Positions 11,857-24,729 of a DNA stretch of 64,000 nucleotides are shown here, one piece after another; the first letter of the stretch is position 1, and each line of letters starts with the position of its first letter. The notes under the pieces are model-generated. The model worked only from the letters and a program-made list of their open reading frames with translations. It had not been told where the DNA came from and did not search any database. The position numbers and the translations under genes were made by a program. The stretch is from positions 17,898,358 to 17,962,357 of the forward strand of contig OY987244.1 of assembly GCA_963920765.1 (NCBI GenBank). The letters run 5' to 3'. This DNA comes from Ulota crispa (taxonomy: Eukaryota > Streptophyta > Bryopsida > Orthotrichales > Orthotrichaceae).

Positions 11857-13420
11857 CTAAAATTTAAAAGCATTGACAAAGAACCTATCCAAAGTTGTAA
11901 AATTAGGTACCACATGAACTGCTCTCAATATGTTTCCAACCTCCACCACTAAATAGTAGCCTTTGCAATGCCTAAGCTCCATACAATCTATCAACCTTGA
12001 TAATCTAATTTGAGGTAACTTCTCATACATCTTCACCAAGGCCAATTCTTATACTTTAGTTGCATTGTTTTGATTGCACAAATTCAGTTTGAAAAGAAGT
12101 CTAATCTCACCAAAAGATGTGCACATATTTTGATCACCACCTTCCTCCATTTGTATAGCTACAAAACTGAACCATGGGGCTCCAAAAAATTGATTTGTAG
12201 CACGTACGTACATGGGCCAATCTCCAAACCTCTCCCCAGGTCCTGTAGGAATACCCAATGCATTGTACACATGAAGCAACATCCCACCATCAAATTCTAC
12301 ATTTGGCAAGCTATGGAAGTTGTTTTCACTCAAATGTATATCAAGTGCTGGATGGAGATTATCTTGCAACTCTGGTTAAAAATCCAGCAAAACCCTTGCA
12401 CTCAGTGGTGTGACCACTTGAGTAGATGAGAATGATAAATCATTTGTATCCACCCATTTCATGCGTAAATTTGCTTTTGCTCCTGATAATATATTTTCGC
12501 CAATAGAAACCGCCTGCACATTCATGAACTTTGAGTTACTGTAATTTTATTAATTAGAAATATGTAGATATGAACAAAAAACTTTTCAAGTTCCATTAGA
12601 AGAGGAAAGGGTACAAGGAAAACTTACTCTATCCAAAGCTGTGAATCTTTCTTTCTTGATTTGATTTTTGAAGCCGTCCATGTGGTGGGTAAGCTTGCAA
12701 AGCAATTCAAGGCATGAGTGTGGTTTATTATTTGTAATGTTGAGCTCGCTTATTACTAGCTCTATATGCTATCTTCATCAATACAATATGCATATGTTCA
12801 TATTGATTTGTATTGTACTCCCAAGGTAGTTCAGATCTCTCAATACCATCAAAAAAATGTTTCATCATGTGAACTTTGATAATGTGAGCCTATCACAAGT
12901 TTCATTGAATCTTTTGTAGATCAAAATTTTCTTACTTAAGGGGGGTTTTCTTAGCATGGAAGAAGATGTGCATATGGATGTTTCCTACATATACATGCAA
13001 TCAAATCTCAAAAATTCATCACCAATTTTCTCCAATCAATTTTTATGTCAAACCATGATTTTAGTACAAAACAATTTACCAAAAATAGGGTGTTATTCTT
13101 TTGAAACTAAAATTTGGTATGCTTGATTGAAATTGCATAAAAATTACAAAACCATGATACAAGGCAAAAAAAATACAAATTATACACTAGTTTATGCAAA
13201 GTTCATTGAATGGCAAAACATACCCAAATGTAAACATACTGAGAGGTACTGTACATCCATGAACAATTAAACCACCCACTGTCCAACAGGTTTTCAAATT
13301 TGCAAATGCATCAATGGTTTCTGACGTCCTTGTAAGGTAAGCCCCAAACCGGTTGGAATGTTGGATCGTTTAGAATGAACCAGTGCTCTTTTAAAAATTG
13401 GAGAAGTTTAATTACAACTA
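11857..13420 (-). pseudogene. Decayed multi-exon protein gene, family not recognised
   Basis: Coding-like segments run in order on the minus strand. About 13264-13420 contains WFILNDPTFQPVWGLPYKDV followed by an in-frame stop. An apparent exon at 12628-12768 is open for 47 codons, with a GTAAGT donor and an AG acceptor, and includes KLTHHMDGFKNQIKKERF. A final exon, 11857-12513, is 219 codons with a TGCAG acceptor, but two in-frame TAA codons interrupt it at about 12379 and 12049. After the first stop come FGDWPMYVRATNQFFGAPWF and FGEIRLLFKLN; after the second come ALVKMYEKLPQ and AVHVVPNFTTLDRFFVNAF. Reading across each stop continues sensible sequence in the same frame, which is why I call a pseudogene. 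A transposon-encoded protein is a plausible origin, but I cannot name the family. Confidence 0.55.
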
Positions 13421-13749
13421 AAGAAGACACCAATACACCAAGATTCTGCAAAAGAGAATATTCAATGAGTTGCATTAGATAATCATCAAACTTAATACGA
13501 CAACTAGGCCTCTTCCCTACCTGAATTTTCTTTGTGATTTATGAAAATTATATGAACAAAATTATATGTTTGGCCATTTGACTTAGTGACCTTTATTGCT
13601 TCCCTCTCTTTCTTCCTAAAAATTCCACCACTAGGTTTTGCAATCTATTTTCTTGTAAGTAATAGAATCAAGTTATGTATTTTAGTACATGTGGGTATCC
13701 CAACCATTTTAGGATAACATCTAGAGATAAATATTCAAGATTACCATGA

Positions 13750-14710
13750 TTAACTTCTAAAGGACCAAGTGGATGTTCAAGAGCCACTTCAGAACTCAGG
13801 TAGGGTCATATGAAGTTAATTTTTATTGGATGTTCTCAAAATTGTCACATAAGATGCAAATATGTATCCTGTAAGTGGAGATGTAATTTTTTCCCCAATT
13901 GGATGCCTGGTTCAGAAGTAATGTTACCCAAAAGAATTTGGGCAGCTCGGGCAGCTTGGGCATGTTGGGAGAATCTTATGCTAAAACTCTCATCAACTTT
14001 TGAAATTTGGCAAGTATATAACTAAAAAAGCATAAAGTACAATTGTCAAAAAATAATAATAATAAAACTCTCACATCACATTTAGAAGGGAGTCAAACTT
14101 TGTTAACTATATTCGGGCAGTGTCAAGAAAAAAAAATTCCTCTAACTTCAAGCCCTATTATCTTTCAATCTATAAATCCAAAAATCTTGAAACTTTTTTC
14201 CACATATTCCAAATGATTGTCTCTAACTTTTCACCATTCAAATTTCAAATAAAAGACTTCCTCATTGCACAAGAAATCATGAAAGAATAATTAATGTATT
14301 GCCAATTTACTAAACCTCCTTGCATTGCAAGGTGATTTAGAGTAAGCTAGATTCTATCTTTGCTTTGAAAATTTTCATGAGTGAACCTAACATCATATAC
14401 TTGTGAATGGTCAAAACGCTCAAATTTGTGTAGAGCAAAAATTTTACTCTAGGAAGGCTCAAAGTTTGCTGACCTTGATTTGCAGGAATGAAAAAAAGCT
14501 ATTTTTGTCACTTCAAATGTTATAATCTTACAATCCACGCGGTCAATTGGGCTGAATTTTTTTGCACATGTTAACTTATCTATTTGACACACTTTTGTTT
14601 GGTTGGGATTGAGAAAAAATGTTTTTATTTTCAATTTTGTGCAATGCACTAAAAGTTGGCAGTTTTTGAGATTTTTTCTCAAAAAACACCCTTGATCCTT
14701 TAGGGGTTAA
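13750..14710. mobile_element. TTAA-flanked piggyBac-like MITE, subfamily A, 961 bp
   Basis: The left end is TTAA-CTTCTAAAGGACCAAG and the right is CTTGATCCTTTAGGGG-TTAA. The body aligns along its length with 45884-46828. No transposase or long open frame is present. Confidence 0.75.
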
Positions 14711-15840
14711 TAGCGATCAATGTCAAGCAATTGACAAGAGCAATTATCATAATCTAATTCGGATGGTAAAATTATAAAAGATATAAATTTCTATCCAAAG
14801 GACAATTTGGGAAGTTTTCAAAACATAGGATTTTTTCTATCAGTTTATTAAAAGTAGGAGTAGAATGGTAGTTTTGTGTAAAATGGTCAATTATAAGATT
14901 GAGTACAATATTTCAATTACCAAGAACTGAAGAACTCAATCGGGAGAAATTAAATATATGCAAATTGTCACATAAATGATTGATGCCCTTGTTCTCTCAT
15001 ACTCAAATTTTGTATAAATGTTTGTCATTTGAAGTGTGTCTTAATTTCAAAATGATTAAACATCAAATGAATCAGTATAATAGTAAGCTAAACTTAAAGT
15101 TATTTTATATGAGTTTTGCTTGGAAGTGGGTTTAAAGTGCATTTTAGATTTCTTTTTTAACAATTTGTTTACTTTATTGCATCTTATGTATAAGTTATTC
15201 TGAAAATGAATTGGATCGTTCAGATTTGTTGGTCTTGATTATGCTCATAATTTGAATACCAACTTTGATTGTTTTTCCTTTAGAGCTTATTTTGATCATG
15301 CAATTAGTCCTTGCGGAAAAATAAGACATGATCATTTTGAGGATTCTAAAGGTAAATTCAGCTTTTAAACTATAACCAATTAACATGCGATTCCCTATTT
15401 CAATAATTTCGTCAAGTTCTTACTTTGTGAAATTCTTTAGTTTTGTTTAGTTTTCCTTAATATGTAAGTTTGTGCAAAAAATTAAAAAAATACTAAAGTC
15501 GTTTGTTTTAGATATTTGGACACATACCATTGTATTTGCAAGAATGTCACGTGGCACACAAAAAATTTATAAGTGGCGTTTTTGCAAGTTCAAGAAAGTC
15601 AAGTTGTTAAATGTAACTAATGATAAAGCAATGCAAAAACATGTCAATTCTCAAATTTTAATGGTATGGAGTATGGACATGAAAAACTTTAGATATGAAA
15701 ATAGAAATTGTTTATGTTATCTTTGATTCTAGTATTTACCTATTAAAGTTACAATTCTCTTTATAATTTCACATGTTACAATTGATTGACAATTTCAATA
15801 ACAAAAAATTAACTTAAAGTTCAAATGCTTTATATCACTA
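14711..15840. other. Intergenic, nothing recognised
   Basis: AT-rich. Open frames at 15195 and 15472 are short and without domain features. Confidence 0.5.
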
Positions 15841-16274
15841 GGAAAAATTTGAGCTCTCCAAGAGCCCCCTCCAAACTTTTTAAAAGGGTCTTAAAATATG
15901 TACTTACTACAAGAAACAAATCACTAATCTCTTATTTTGGCTCATCCTTTGAATTCAATGCAACATTGAAAATTATATTCTTATGTTATCCCAATTGGAC
16001 AAAAACTATGGGTACATATGTACAGTACAATAGGATCATAAATTCTACTTTACTCTATTTGAATAGATGAGTGAAGTACTTGGATAATGAATAGTGAGCA
16101 CTTTTACATATTTTATGAGTGCAATGTGTTTTTTATGTTTTGGATTGTGCATGTGCCTTAGGTCCTTCATACAAGATAGCTATAGATATGAGTGGTTTTT
16201 CTTGTACTCACACTAGCCAAATAATAACTTGGTTTGTCAAACATTAGGGGACTCTTGGAGAGCTCAAAATTTTC
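15841..16274. mobile_element. TIR element, GAGCTCTCCAAGAG termini, 434 bp
   Basis: The left end GGAAAAATTTGAGCTCTCC pairs with the right end GGAGAGCTCAAAATTTTCC, and CAAGAG continues the match inward. No transposase; superfamily unclear. Confidence 0.7.
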
Positions 16275-16298
16275 CTATAGCATATTTTAATTGTTTCT

Positions 16299-16390
16299 CA
16301 ACAGCTTCAACAGCTTCAACAGCTTCAACAGCTTCAACAGCTTCAACAGCTTCAACAGCTTCAACAGCTTCAACAGCTTCAACAGCTTCA
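16299..16390 (+). repeat. Minisatellite, 9-bp unit CAACAGCTT, about ten copies
   Basis: A perfect tandem array of CAACAGCTT. It creates a Ser-Thr-Ala run in an open frame (16229-16546) that otherwise has no gene-like content. Confidence 0.95.
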
Positions 16391-17817
16391 GTGCATTTGT
16401 TGAGCTCAATGCATGAATTAAATTACCATTGTTTTAGACACGATCTTTACAAAGAAATTTTATTGTTTATGTTCAGATTAATTAAACCAATTAAGCGTTT
16501 TTTTTGTATCTATAAATTTCCCATCATTTTTTTTTTTTTTTTTTAAATTAATTGTTCTGAGTAGTCTAGGCAAAATCTTAATTTTAAATACACAATAAAG
16601 AAGCTTACTTTCAAGTCAGTTTGACTACTACATTTAGAAACAAATTATCACATTTAGAACTTGTATTATCAGTTTTAGCTAGTATTCAAAATTATTGGCT
16701 TAATTTCATGAAATATTATTTCATGATGACTTGAAAAGTATAAAATATGTTAACTTTGTACCTTCCACACTTTGATGCTTTGCAAAGATTAAACAAATGT
16801 AAAATTACGGTGTTTAAGTAAAATGTTCTCTAAACCTCACAAAAATGTTCAATTTAGGCCAAGTCCAATATAAGTGTTTTATTCTTGAGATAGTAATGCA
16901 TTTGTAAATTTAAAAGAAGAAGAAAGCAATAACATATTCTTGTATTCAATTGTGTGTTTTGAATTAAAACTATTTTGTACAAATAGATATGATTCTTGGA
17001 AAAAATAAAAAATAAAAAACGATGCAACACGTATTTGGCCCAATATGAAAATAAGATATATCTTAAATGATTTTGCTCAAAATTTGAAATTGCCGTCCAA
17101 AACATTGTTAAACTCATATTTCTTTTTGTGCTTTGTGCTTGCAATGGCCAGTTCCATGATTATACTCCAAGCGCAAAATACCAAGGTCAATTAGGTTAAG
17201 ATTTTGCAAATAGAGTAATTTAGTAAAAACACATTGATCAAATCACCAAAGCAATGAAAAAGGTATCGGAACCAAGATTTTTTCCAAGACTTTTTTGGGT
17301 TTGTTGCATGATGTTTGTCATTAATGTCTTTCATTAGCAAAACCATAATTGCCATTTCATCCAGTACTATAGATTTGAAAAAATTAATTATGTATTAAAA
17401 TGGTTTTTTGTCAAAAAATGTCTAGAGTAAGACATTACGTGTTTATGTTTGTTGTATTAACATCTTTATTTAAGAGTTTGTAGCTGACCAAACCCTTAAT
17501 CTTTTAACCCCAAAATGCCTGAAACTTTTATTGAGCTTTTAGGAATTTGCTCTAAATTGAACAAATAGTCAGCATCTGAATAACTTGTATCAATTTTTTT
17601 ATTTTTAAATAACCATACAAATTCAAACTAGATATGTGAGAGATTATGTAGGAAAAGAAAACACATCAATATCTCTTATGAATTGAAAGATTATAATGTT
17701 TGATCATGAGGGTGTTACTTGAAGTCCGTCAATTCTCTTTTTACATGTTGAATCTAAAAAATTGGTCACCTAAAAATTATAAGGTTAAAGAACATAACAC
17801 ACATAACTTTGATCACT
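16391..17817. other. Intergenic, nothing recognised
   Basis: AT-rich with a T tract at about 16527-16544. No element ends were found. Confidence 0.5.
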
Positions 17818-18501
17818 TAAGGTAGCAACACCCATAAGGGTCATGTCCCCATGGGTGTCACTGAGCGGTAGGGACTAATCAATGGAAAAAAAATGGTTGT
17901 GGGCTACAGAGTGATGGTTATGGGTCACTATAAGAAAAAGAGCCTTTTTTGATTAAGGATTTTGACTACCAAAACAGTAAAACAACTAAGACTTTTTGAC
18001 TAGTCTAGTATCAATCAAGTGGTTTATGATTTGTGATTACGTGTAGTCATAAATTAGTTTATTTATGACTAAATTGAATTGTTTACGACTACATGTGGTC
18101 ATATTGACTAATCAAAAAGTCCTAGTTGTTTTAGTCTTTTTTGTAGTCAAAATCCTTAACAAAAAATGGTCATTTTTCTTGTAGTGGGTGATGCAATGAT
18201 GGTTATGGATAACAGAGTGGTGGTTTTGAATGACTAACATGATAATTTTGAATGTTCCATCTCACTACTTAAGAACCAATAACCATTTTTTTAAGCATCT
18301 ATTACATATAGCTTTACAATTTTATTGATTTTGAACTTTGAAAATTTCTTGCAAACAAATGCTTGCAATTGGAATTTTGAAAATTGATGCCAATATTTTT
18401 GGTTTCCTCTTCCTAACTTGACAATATTATTTTCAAAATTCATCGATTGATTTTCCTACCCGAAAACCCTTAGATTAACGCTTATGGGTGCTCCTACCTT
18501 A
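17818..18501. mobile_element. TA-flanked MITE interrupted by a CACTA element
   Basis: The ends are TA-AGGTAGCAACACCCATAAG and CTTATGGGTGCTCCTACCT-TA. Without the 261-bp insertion and its 3-bp target duplication it is 420 bp, close to the other full copies. The interior matches, inverted, the copies at 40814 and 62857 (for example ATGGTTGTGGG and ACCAATAACCATTT). Confidence 0.75.
17926..18186. mobile_element. Palindromic CACTA-type MITE with GGT target duplication
   Basis: It begins CACTATAAGAAAAAG and ends as the inverse of CACTACAAGAAAAAT, the classic CACTA (En/Spm) terminus. A direct GGT flanks it at 17923-17925 and 18187-18189. Almost the whole 261 bp is one inverted repeat (for example TTAAGGATTTTGACTAC on each arm). 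It is nested in the TA-flanked element at 17818. Confidence 0.85.
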
Positions 18502-18912
18502 TTGCTTTTCAAAATCTCTTCTAGCATGATTGCCATTCTGCACAAGATTTTGGTTTTGGAGTAAGAAAAAGCGTTTGCGAGTAGTTAGTCCGATGAAAAA
18601 GAAACTTTACCAATGAAAAGAATCCAGGAAATGTGCTTTCTCATCCGTTACAGTGTCATCTTCATCCAGTCATAACTCGTGAGGCACAAAAATGAGCGTT
18701 GCACTCGCTTGCGTGGACAAGCGCTTCATTTTGAAACTTCTTCAACAGAGTGCGAGGCGACAACTCTCCCGAGCGCCATTAGGTTACCCTGTCAAGCTCC
18801 AGCTCTCGTGCTCTCGTGCTCCACCTCCGATACCTCGCCTCTTCTTTCCGTTGCGTCTGCATCCCCTGCATCCCCTGCGACTGCAAAAGACCGGGAGAGG
18901 AAAGAACCAGAA

Positions 18913-21900
18913 ATGAGCAAGAACGGGACCGGCGTCATGGCAAACGGGGGCGAATTCGAGCTCCCGCAGGAGGTGCTGTCAGTGTTGCCGACCGATCCCT
19001 ACGAACAGCTGGACGTGGCACGGCGCATCACAGTCATGGCCGTTGCCGCTCGCGTGTCCAAGCTCGAGAGCGAGACCGGGAAGCTCCGTCAGAAGCTCAC
19101 GGAGAAGGAGCAGACGATTTACGGCTTGCAAGGGCGCGTCATGGAGGCCGAGAGCACCTTGCAGGAGACCAGTGCGCGTCTGTCGCATGCTTTGGATGAA
19201 CAGGTTTTTGTTTCTTGCCTTCGCCGCGGAGTATCGAGCGATTTCAGTGTCTTGTGCGGTTTAAGACCTTAATATAATTTGTGAATAGAAAGCGTTGTGA
19301 CGAAGAGCTGCTGACTATTTTAGATTTAAAAAATTTGGACTGCGTTGTTGTTTGTCTCTTTTAACGTTCATTGAAAATATCTGTTCATAATCGTTAGAAA
19401 TCGTTCAAATCGTTGTGTAGCTGGAAAGCGAGAACGGTCGGAACGCCGAGTTAATTAACCTAGACATGTCGGTACCAGAACCGTATGGTTTCCCCCGTTC
19501 TTGCTCATTTGCTGCAACTTTTTCTTTGAGTGCTGAGAACATCGTGTTTTCTCGTGAAGTTTGAAACTTAATGCGATTGTTGAACCGATAACGTTGTCAC
19601 CAAGAACGGTCAACTATTTCGTTTTTTGAAATTTGAACTGTTTTTTTTTTGCATGCACTGGTTACTTTCTGTTTAAACATTCTTAATAATCGGTATTCTG
19701 TGGTGCATATTGAAAAACGTAGAAAGGTGTTTAATTCACTAGAGAGTGAGAGTATTCTGTAATGCATTTTCTCTTAAACCTAGATAGCTGGCGACCGGAG
19801 TCATACGGCTTGTTCTCAACGTTGCCAGTTTGTTCCTTGAGTGGTGAGAGCGTTGTTGCTCTTGCCGAAGTTCTGGCGTTAGGAAGCAGGTATGATGGGA
19901 GATCTTTATCTGTTGGAGACGTTTTTGAGGACAGTATTTTCTCATTGCAGGAATTTTTTGTAGTTATATCTCTTGGCCGTGGACTCAATCGTTTGTTTTA
20001 ATGCGAGTTATCTCCCTTCCAGAATGATAGAATTAATGACCAGTGGCTTTAGTCATCTTTGATGATTTTCATGCGCACATACTTTGTGTTGTAATTTGGA
20101 CTCACTGGAAGGCTATGGCGATTTCGGTTTCGTGAGGGTCACGATACGTTTTTTTCAAAGTTGGGATTCCTGATTGGGCCTGATTCGTGACTTTTAATTG
20201 CTAGATTTTTGTAGTTTATATGCCAACGAAATCTACTTCTAGTGTTTACGATTTCATTCCGCGAGTTTTGATATTCTCAAGTCGTCTGCGCCAGTCTTCT
20301 CAATTGTGTTGTTTTTTACTCACACTGTGATCTTCTGTTTGGGTGTTTTTCTTGGTAGACGAAGCTGGCAAACGAGAAGAATACGTTGGCAGCTCAAGTG
20401 AAAAAGCTTATGAGGGATGTTGCGAAGGTGAGTTAGACCATTCTCGCCCTTTGCAATACCGAAATGCCTCTAAGCCTGTTTTCTAGCTAGTGGTACACAA
20501 GATATTTGCTTTTTTCTCGTATTGCAGTAAAATGCCTCTTCAATGATCTATACTTTGGACTTCATTGGTTTGAAAATTTGAAATCAACCAGCTACAATGT
20601 CTCTGCGTCTCTTTTCCTCCTAGCGGAATTTATTGCTTTGCAAATTTCTGTCACAAAATGTATGAGTCGGTGGTTTCGAGATCTGGCACGGGTCCTGTAA
20701 TACTACCAATGCTTTGAGCTTCAAGTTTTTTTCCCTCGCAGCTGGAGACGTTTAAGCGCACACTCATGCAATCTCTTCAGGAAGATGACGACAACCCCAA
20801 CGTAAGTTTTTCATTTCGACAGTAAGGAAAAACAAAGCTAAACACAAAAAGCTGGAAATATTCTATTGGGTCTCTTCCTTTCCATCTTTCTTTGGGATTT
20901 TTGTTTATCATTTTATTTTGTACTGCATCATGAGACGAGGAATATATTGTGCTTCTTGCAAGGATTTTTGCTTGTTATGCCCTCAGTTATCTGGTTTTGC
21001 ACCGGGCTGTAAGTTTTACAGTTTTGTGAGTGCGTAGAGTTCGAACCTGAATCTGGTCAACATATGGTCTGTTGAATGCCAATTTCCCCAATTCAGTGAG
21101 AGCTATTTTGTCTTTGCGTAGATTTGACCTCGGCGAGGTTTTAGTCTGAGTTGCTTTCTGGTTTTTATACCTTCAGGGTGAAGGCGGTGATAAGCGAGGC
21201 GCAAATTCAGCTATCAGGAGAGCGTCTCGTGAGTTTCTATATCCTTTGTTGGAGCTGTTATGACAGTGTGTAGGAATGGCAAGCCCTTAACGATTAAGAA
21301 CATAATGAAAATATTTTGTTACCACGTCCTAGAGCTGTGACATGTAATATACGAGATGGCATTTGCATTTTCAGGGGATTGTTTTCTAATTATGCACCAT
21401 AAAATCGGTTGACGACGAACCCTTCGCAGAAAGTACTATAATTGATCAACAGGATGTGAATCAATTCCACTTGATGGTGAGTGTACCTGGCTCCCTGCAG
21501 TCAGTCCATTCCTGCAGAATCCATCTTTATTTCGCTAACCATTAAGTCAATTTTTTGCAGAAGCTGAATCAACTGTGAGCAGGGCTCAAGTTTTGGATGA
21601 CGATGGCCAATCAGCAAAATCTTTCGTTACTGATCTCTCTGGAAACAATGAAGAGCGTGGATATCGAGGGGGTGCTGGTAAAATTCCTTGACTAATTGAG
21701 CAGTAGTCCTTAGTTTTGTCAAAAAATCATTGGTTTTTTAATTTGATGTTAGTTGAACTTATCGGTGAATCACTGGTTGCGTAAGGGTCTGTGTTTAGTC
21801 TCTTTTTAGTCAGACCTCATCCACAATTTACCACTTGCAGTCTTAAAATAAGCCCTTGGCTCTTATGTGCACAAATGTGCTACTTGTCTGGCATGTAATC

Positions 21901-23116
21901 TTGGATAGCGTCGAGTTTCTGTGATCTTTGCTCGTCCATCTGGTGTAAGTTATGCTGAAAATTATGTTGTAAACCTACGTATTGAGTGATGTATCTTTTC
22001 CACCTGTGCAGCATCGAAGCCACCCACCGGTTATTCTGCTCATAATTCTGCTCGAGGCACACCACATTTGAGTCCAAGGTTAACCCCAATTGGATCACCG
22101 AAAGGATCTGCCAGGACATCACCACGACGCACCATGAGTATGCCTGATTCTTACCCCTCTAAAATCTCACTCCCATCAAGTCAGGCCACCACTGCTCCCA
22201 ACTCCCCGCCAAGTCAAGGGACTATGCTATGTAATTTTCTGGTCTCCTGCTTTGTTTGCGTTGCCAGCTATAGAATTTAGTTATTTTTGGCATAATCGAC
22301 ACGCAATATCGAGCCAATATTTCCTTCCCTAGTGATGAGATCCCTTCTTATAGAAATGAGCTGCATTTTCTTATAAAACCTCGCTATTGTTTCTTGTGGC
22401 AGCACGCACACCAAGAATTGATGGCAAGGATTTCTTCCGCCAAGCCAGGTACTTCACTTCAAAAGTTTTCTTTCTCTTTTCTTGCAAGATTATCAGGCTT
22501 GCAAATTTAGGATGAATTACTTTTTCGAGGTTTAGGCTTTAGTAATGCTTGTTTGATGTTCGTGAACGCATCACATGGAAGATAATTTGGGCTTTATGTT
22601 GAATGTGACAACTTGATATGACTTGTTGTATAATGCTTGCAGGAATCGTCTAACATATGAGCAATTTAGTGCCTTCTTGGCCAACATCAAGGAGCTAAAT
22701 GCACACCGACAGACACGAGAGGTATAATCCCTTTCACTAGGTGCAAGATCCAACGGGGTATCAATTTTTGATATATTTGACGCATGCCTTCAGAATCACT
22801 GGGGCACTGGAATCTTCTTGAAGTTATGAAAGTAGCAACCGCAATATGCCTGCATGTACAGTACAAGCTCGACTGATATTGCTTCACGTGCATCTGGTCC
22901 TGCTTTCTTGAAGCAGCAGTCAAGGAAGCAGCTCAGGTGGTGCATTAGATCACTTTCTGATAATACTACAACATCCCTAGCATGCTACTGATCATGGTTT
23001 TAAACTGTCTATCCTTGCAGGAGACACTTAAGAAAGCCGAGGAAACCTTTGGTCCAGATAACAAGGACTTATTTGCTGCCTTCGATGGGCTTCTGAATCG
23101 CCATCTTCCGTTATAG
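18913..23116 (+). CDS. At4g15545-family coiled-coil protein
   Basis: Exons: 18913-19203, 20359-20427, 20742-20801, 21177-21228, 21430-21480 (optional), 21561-21677, 22012-22230, 22403-22448, 22643-22721 and 23021-23116. All introns are GT-AG, giving about 359 aa with the optional exon. It matches the plant family of Arabidopsis At4g15545, reported as NAI2-interacting and linked to ER bodies. Visible hallmarks are the start ELPQEVLSVLPTDPYEQLD, a coiled coil over about residues 40-130, a Ser/Pro-rich middle with SPRLTPIGSPKGS, then ARTPRIDGKDFFRQAR-like, RLTYEQFSAFLANIKELNAH and the C-terminal TFGPDNKDLFAAFDGLL. ATG 18913 is the first in-frame ATG; the frame upstream has only a GTG. The exon at 21430 needs the weaker donor GTGTAC, because the stronger GTGAGT donor four bases earlier would shift into a stop in the next exon. 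Skipping this exon also keeps the frame. Confidence 0.9.
19285..19885 (+). repeat. Diverged tandem duplication inside the first intron
   Basis: Two segments of about 300 bp (about 19285-19565 and 19585-19885) align in order. GCGTTGTGACGAAGAG pairs with ACGTTGTCACCAAGAA, CCTAGACATGTCGGTACCAG with CCTAGATAGCTGGCGACCGG, and TTCTTTGAGTGCTGAGAAC with TTCCTTGAGTGGTGAGAGC. The copies are clearly diverged. They explain why this intron (19204-20358) is the longest in the gene. Confidence 0.7.
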
Positions 23117-24071
23117 GAGCGCAAAATTTTCTGATATCTGAAGGATCTAGTGTCGCATTCCGTTTTTTTCTTCTACTATGTTCAAGATTTTTTCGGAAGC
23201 CTTCTGGATTTTGATTAATTACATCTTACTGGAGGAAAAGAACTTGGTACGCACCCAAGGTTTTTAATTAGCTGAAAGAGTTATGTCTCCATTGAGGTGC
23301 GCACTGAAAGACATGTGAAAAGTGGCTAGCTGATCAATCCTTGGTAAGGTGCTTGTATACTTCTTGTAGAAGAATTCGTTCCTGTAGTGAATAGGAGATT
23401 TCCTAATTGTGTGCCATTCAGTACAAAGATAGTCGATAGCTACCTACAACATACCGTTGTAGGTAGAGATATCATGCACCTCTGGGTGCCTTCCCCGCCC
23501 CAGCCCTATTTTTTCTCTTGGGCAGTCCCGATCTGCCCCCACCAGACTAATGGATCCCTGCATCAAACATATGTTTTCTTGATTTGCGTTCTTGCAAAGG
23601 TTTGAAGTTGTCATGATGTCATGGTCAGTGTTGTGGCTTCTTCTGTGTTGCTGGATTGAGTTAGTGTAGTTACTGTTGTGCTCTATTTCTCTCAAGCGCA
23701 TTTGCTTGAAAATCCCAATCTTGTACGCGGAAACTTGTTCATTTTGATTTAGAAATCTTGATGCCATCGTGCTTTGTGACACAAATATGTTGATGTCACA
23801 ATTAGGTGTTCATACTTTTTAGTAGGATTAATCTTGGAGCAAGTGAATAGTAAGCTCTTCCTTGAAATCCTTCTTGAAGCTTGATTTTGAAAAATGATAT
23901 TTCATTAAATATCCTCTTCTACTTTTTGAATTTCTTTTCAAACCTTTTGTTAGCCTTAGATATCCAACAAGTCAAGATAGCAAATGCCTAGAGGTAGAAC
24001 ATGTCTTGGTTTCACCGTTCATGAAAGGCATGATTGGATGAATGATGCTCTACTTATGCTAATTAAGCACC

Positions 24072-24540
24072 GTTAAATTATGGGAATTGATTATGCACAC
24101 CCAAGGTTTGATATATGGTTTGTATATGCACACTCAGAGTTTGATGTATGCACACCAGGGTGGGGGGCGGTAAATGTTACATATTTATCATCAATAAGTT
24201 GAACTTGGAAAGTTTGAATTCAGATTTGGATTTAGAGACCTTGATTTAGTCTAAAACCACAAAGGAGGTTATAATTGAACAATACATAGTGGATAAGCTT
24301 AGATAGGGAGCTAATTATTACTTTTGTCCTTGTTTGTAATAAGAGCTAAGCTTTTTCACTGGGTGTTGTTTAATTGTAATCTCCTTTGTGGTTGTAGATT
24401 AAATCAAGGTCTCTAAATCCAAATTTGAATTCAAACTTTCCAAGTTCAACTTGTTGATGGTAAATATCTAAATTTATCCCCCTAGATGTGCATACATCAA
24501 ACCCCAGATGTGCATATATCACTTCCTAAATTATAATCAC
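24072..24540. mobile_element. Foldback element, about 470 bp
   Basis: Arms of about 190 bp mirror each other. TTGAACTTGGAAAGTTTGAA (from 24202) pairs with TTCAAACTTTCCAAGTTCAA (from 24430), and GAGACCTTGATTTA with TAAATCAAGGTCTC. The outer part repeats TATGCACAYC on both sides. Confidence 0.75.
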
Positions 24541-24729
24541 TTAGTGTGTTTTGTTTGTACAATTGGACACTAATGTTACAAAATTGGTGGTGTGGCTTTT
24601 GTATGTTCCAATCTATCGTGTCTTAGCAAACTTATACTTTGAATTTTTATTTTTGATAATCTTCCATCTCTTTATGTTTGGGAAAGCTTTTTTTGTATTT
24701 CTTCATTTTCTTTATGAAGTTAGTGTATA

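Noticed and set aside
16299..16390. CRISPR-like regular repeat
   Set aside because: The units are contiguous 9-mers with no spacers, and the DNA is eukaryotic.
16229..16546. Ser-Thr-Ala repeat protein
   Set aside because: The open frame is created by the 9-bp minisatellite and overlaps the end of a TIR element.
18679..18912. N-terminal extension of the At4g15545-family protein
   Set aside because: The frame upstream begins with GTG and has no ATG before 18913. The added residues do not resemble the family.
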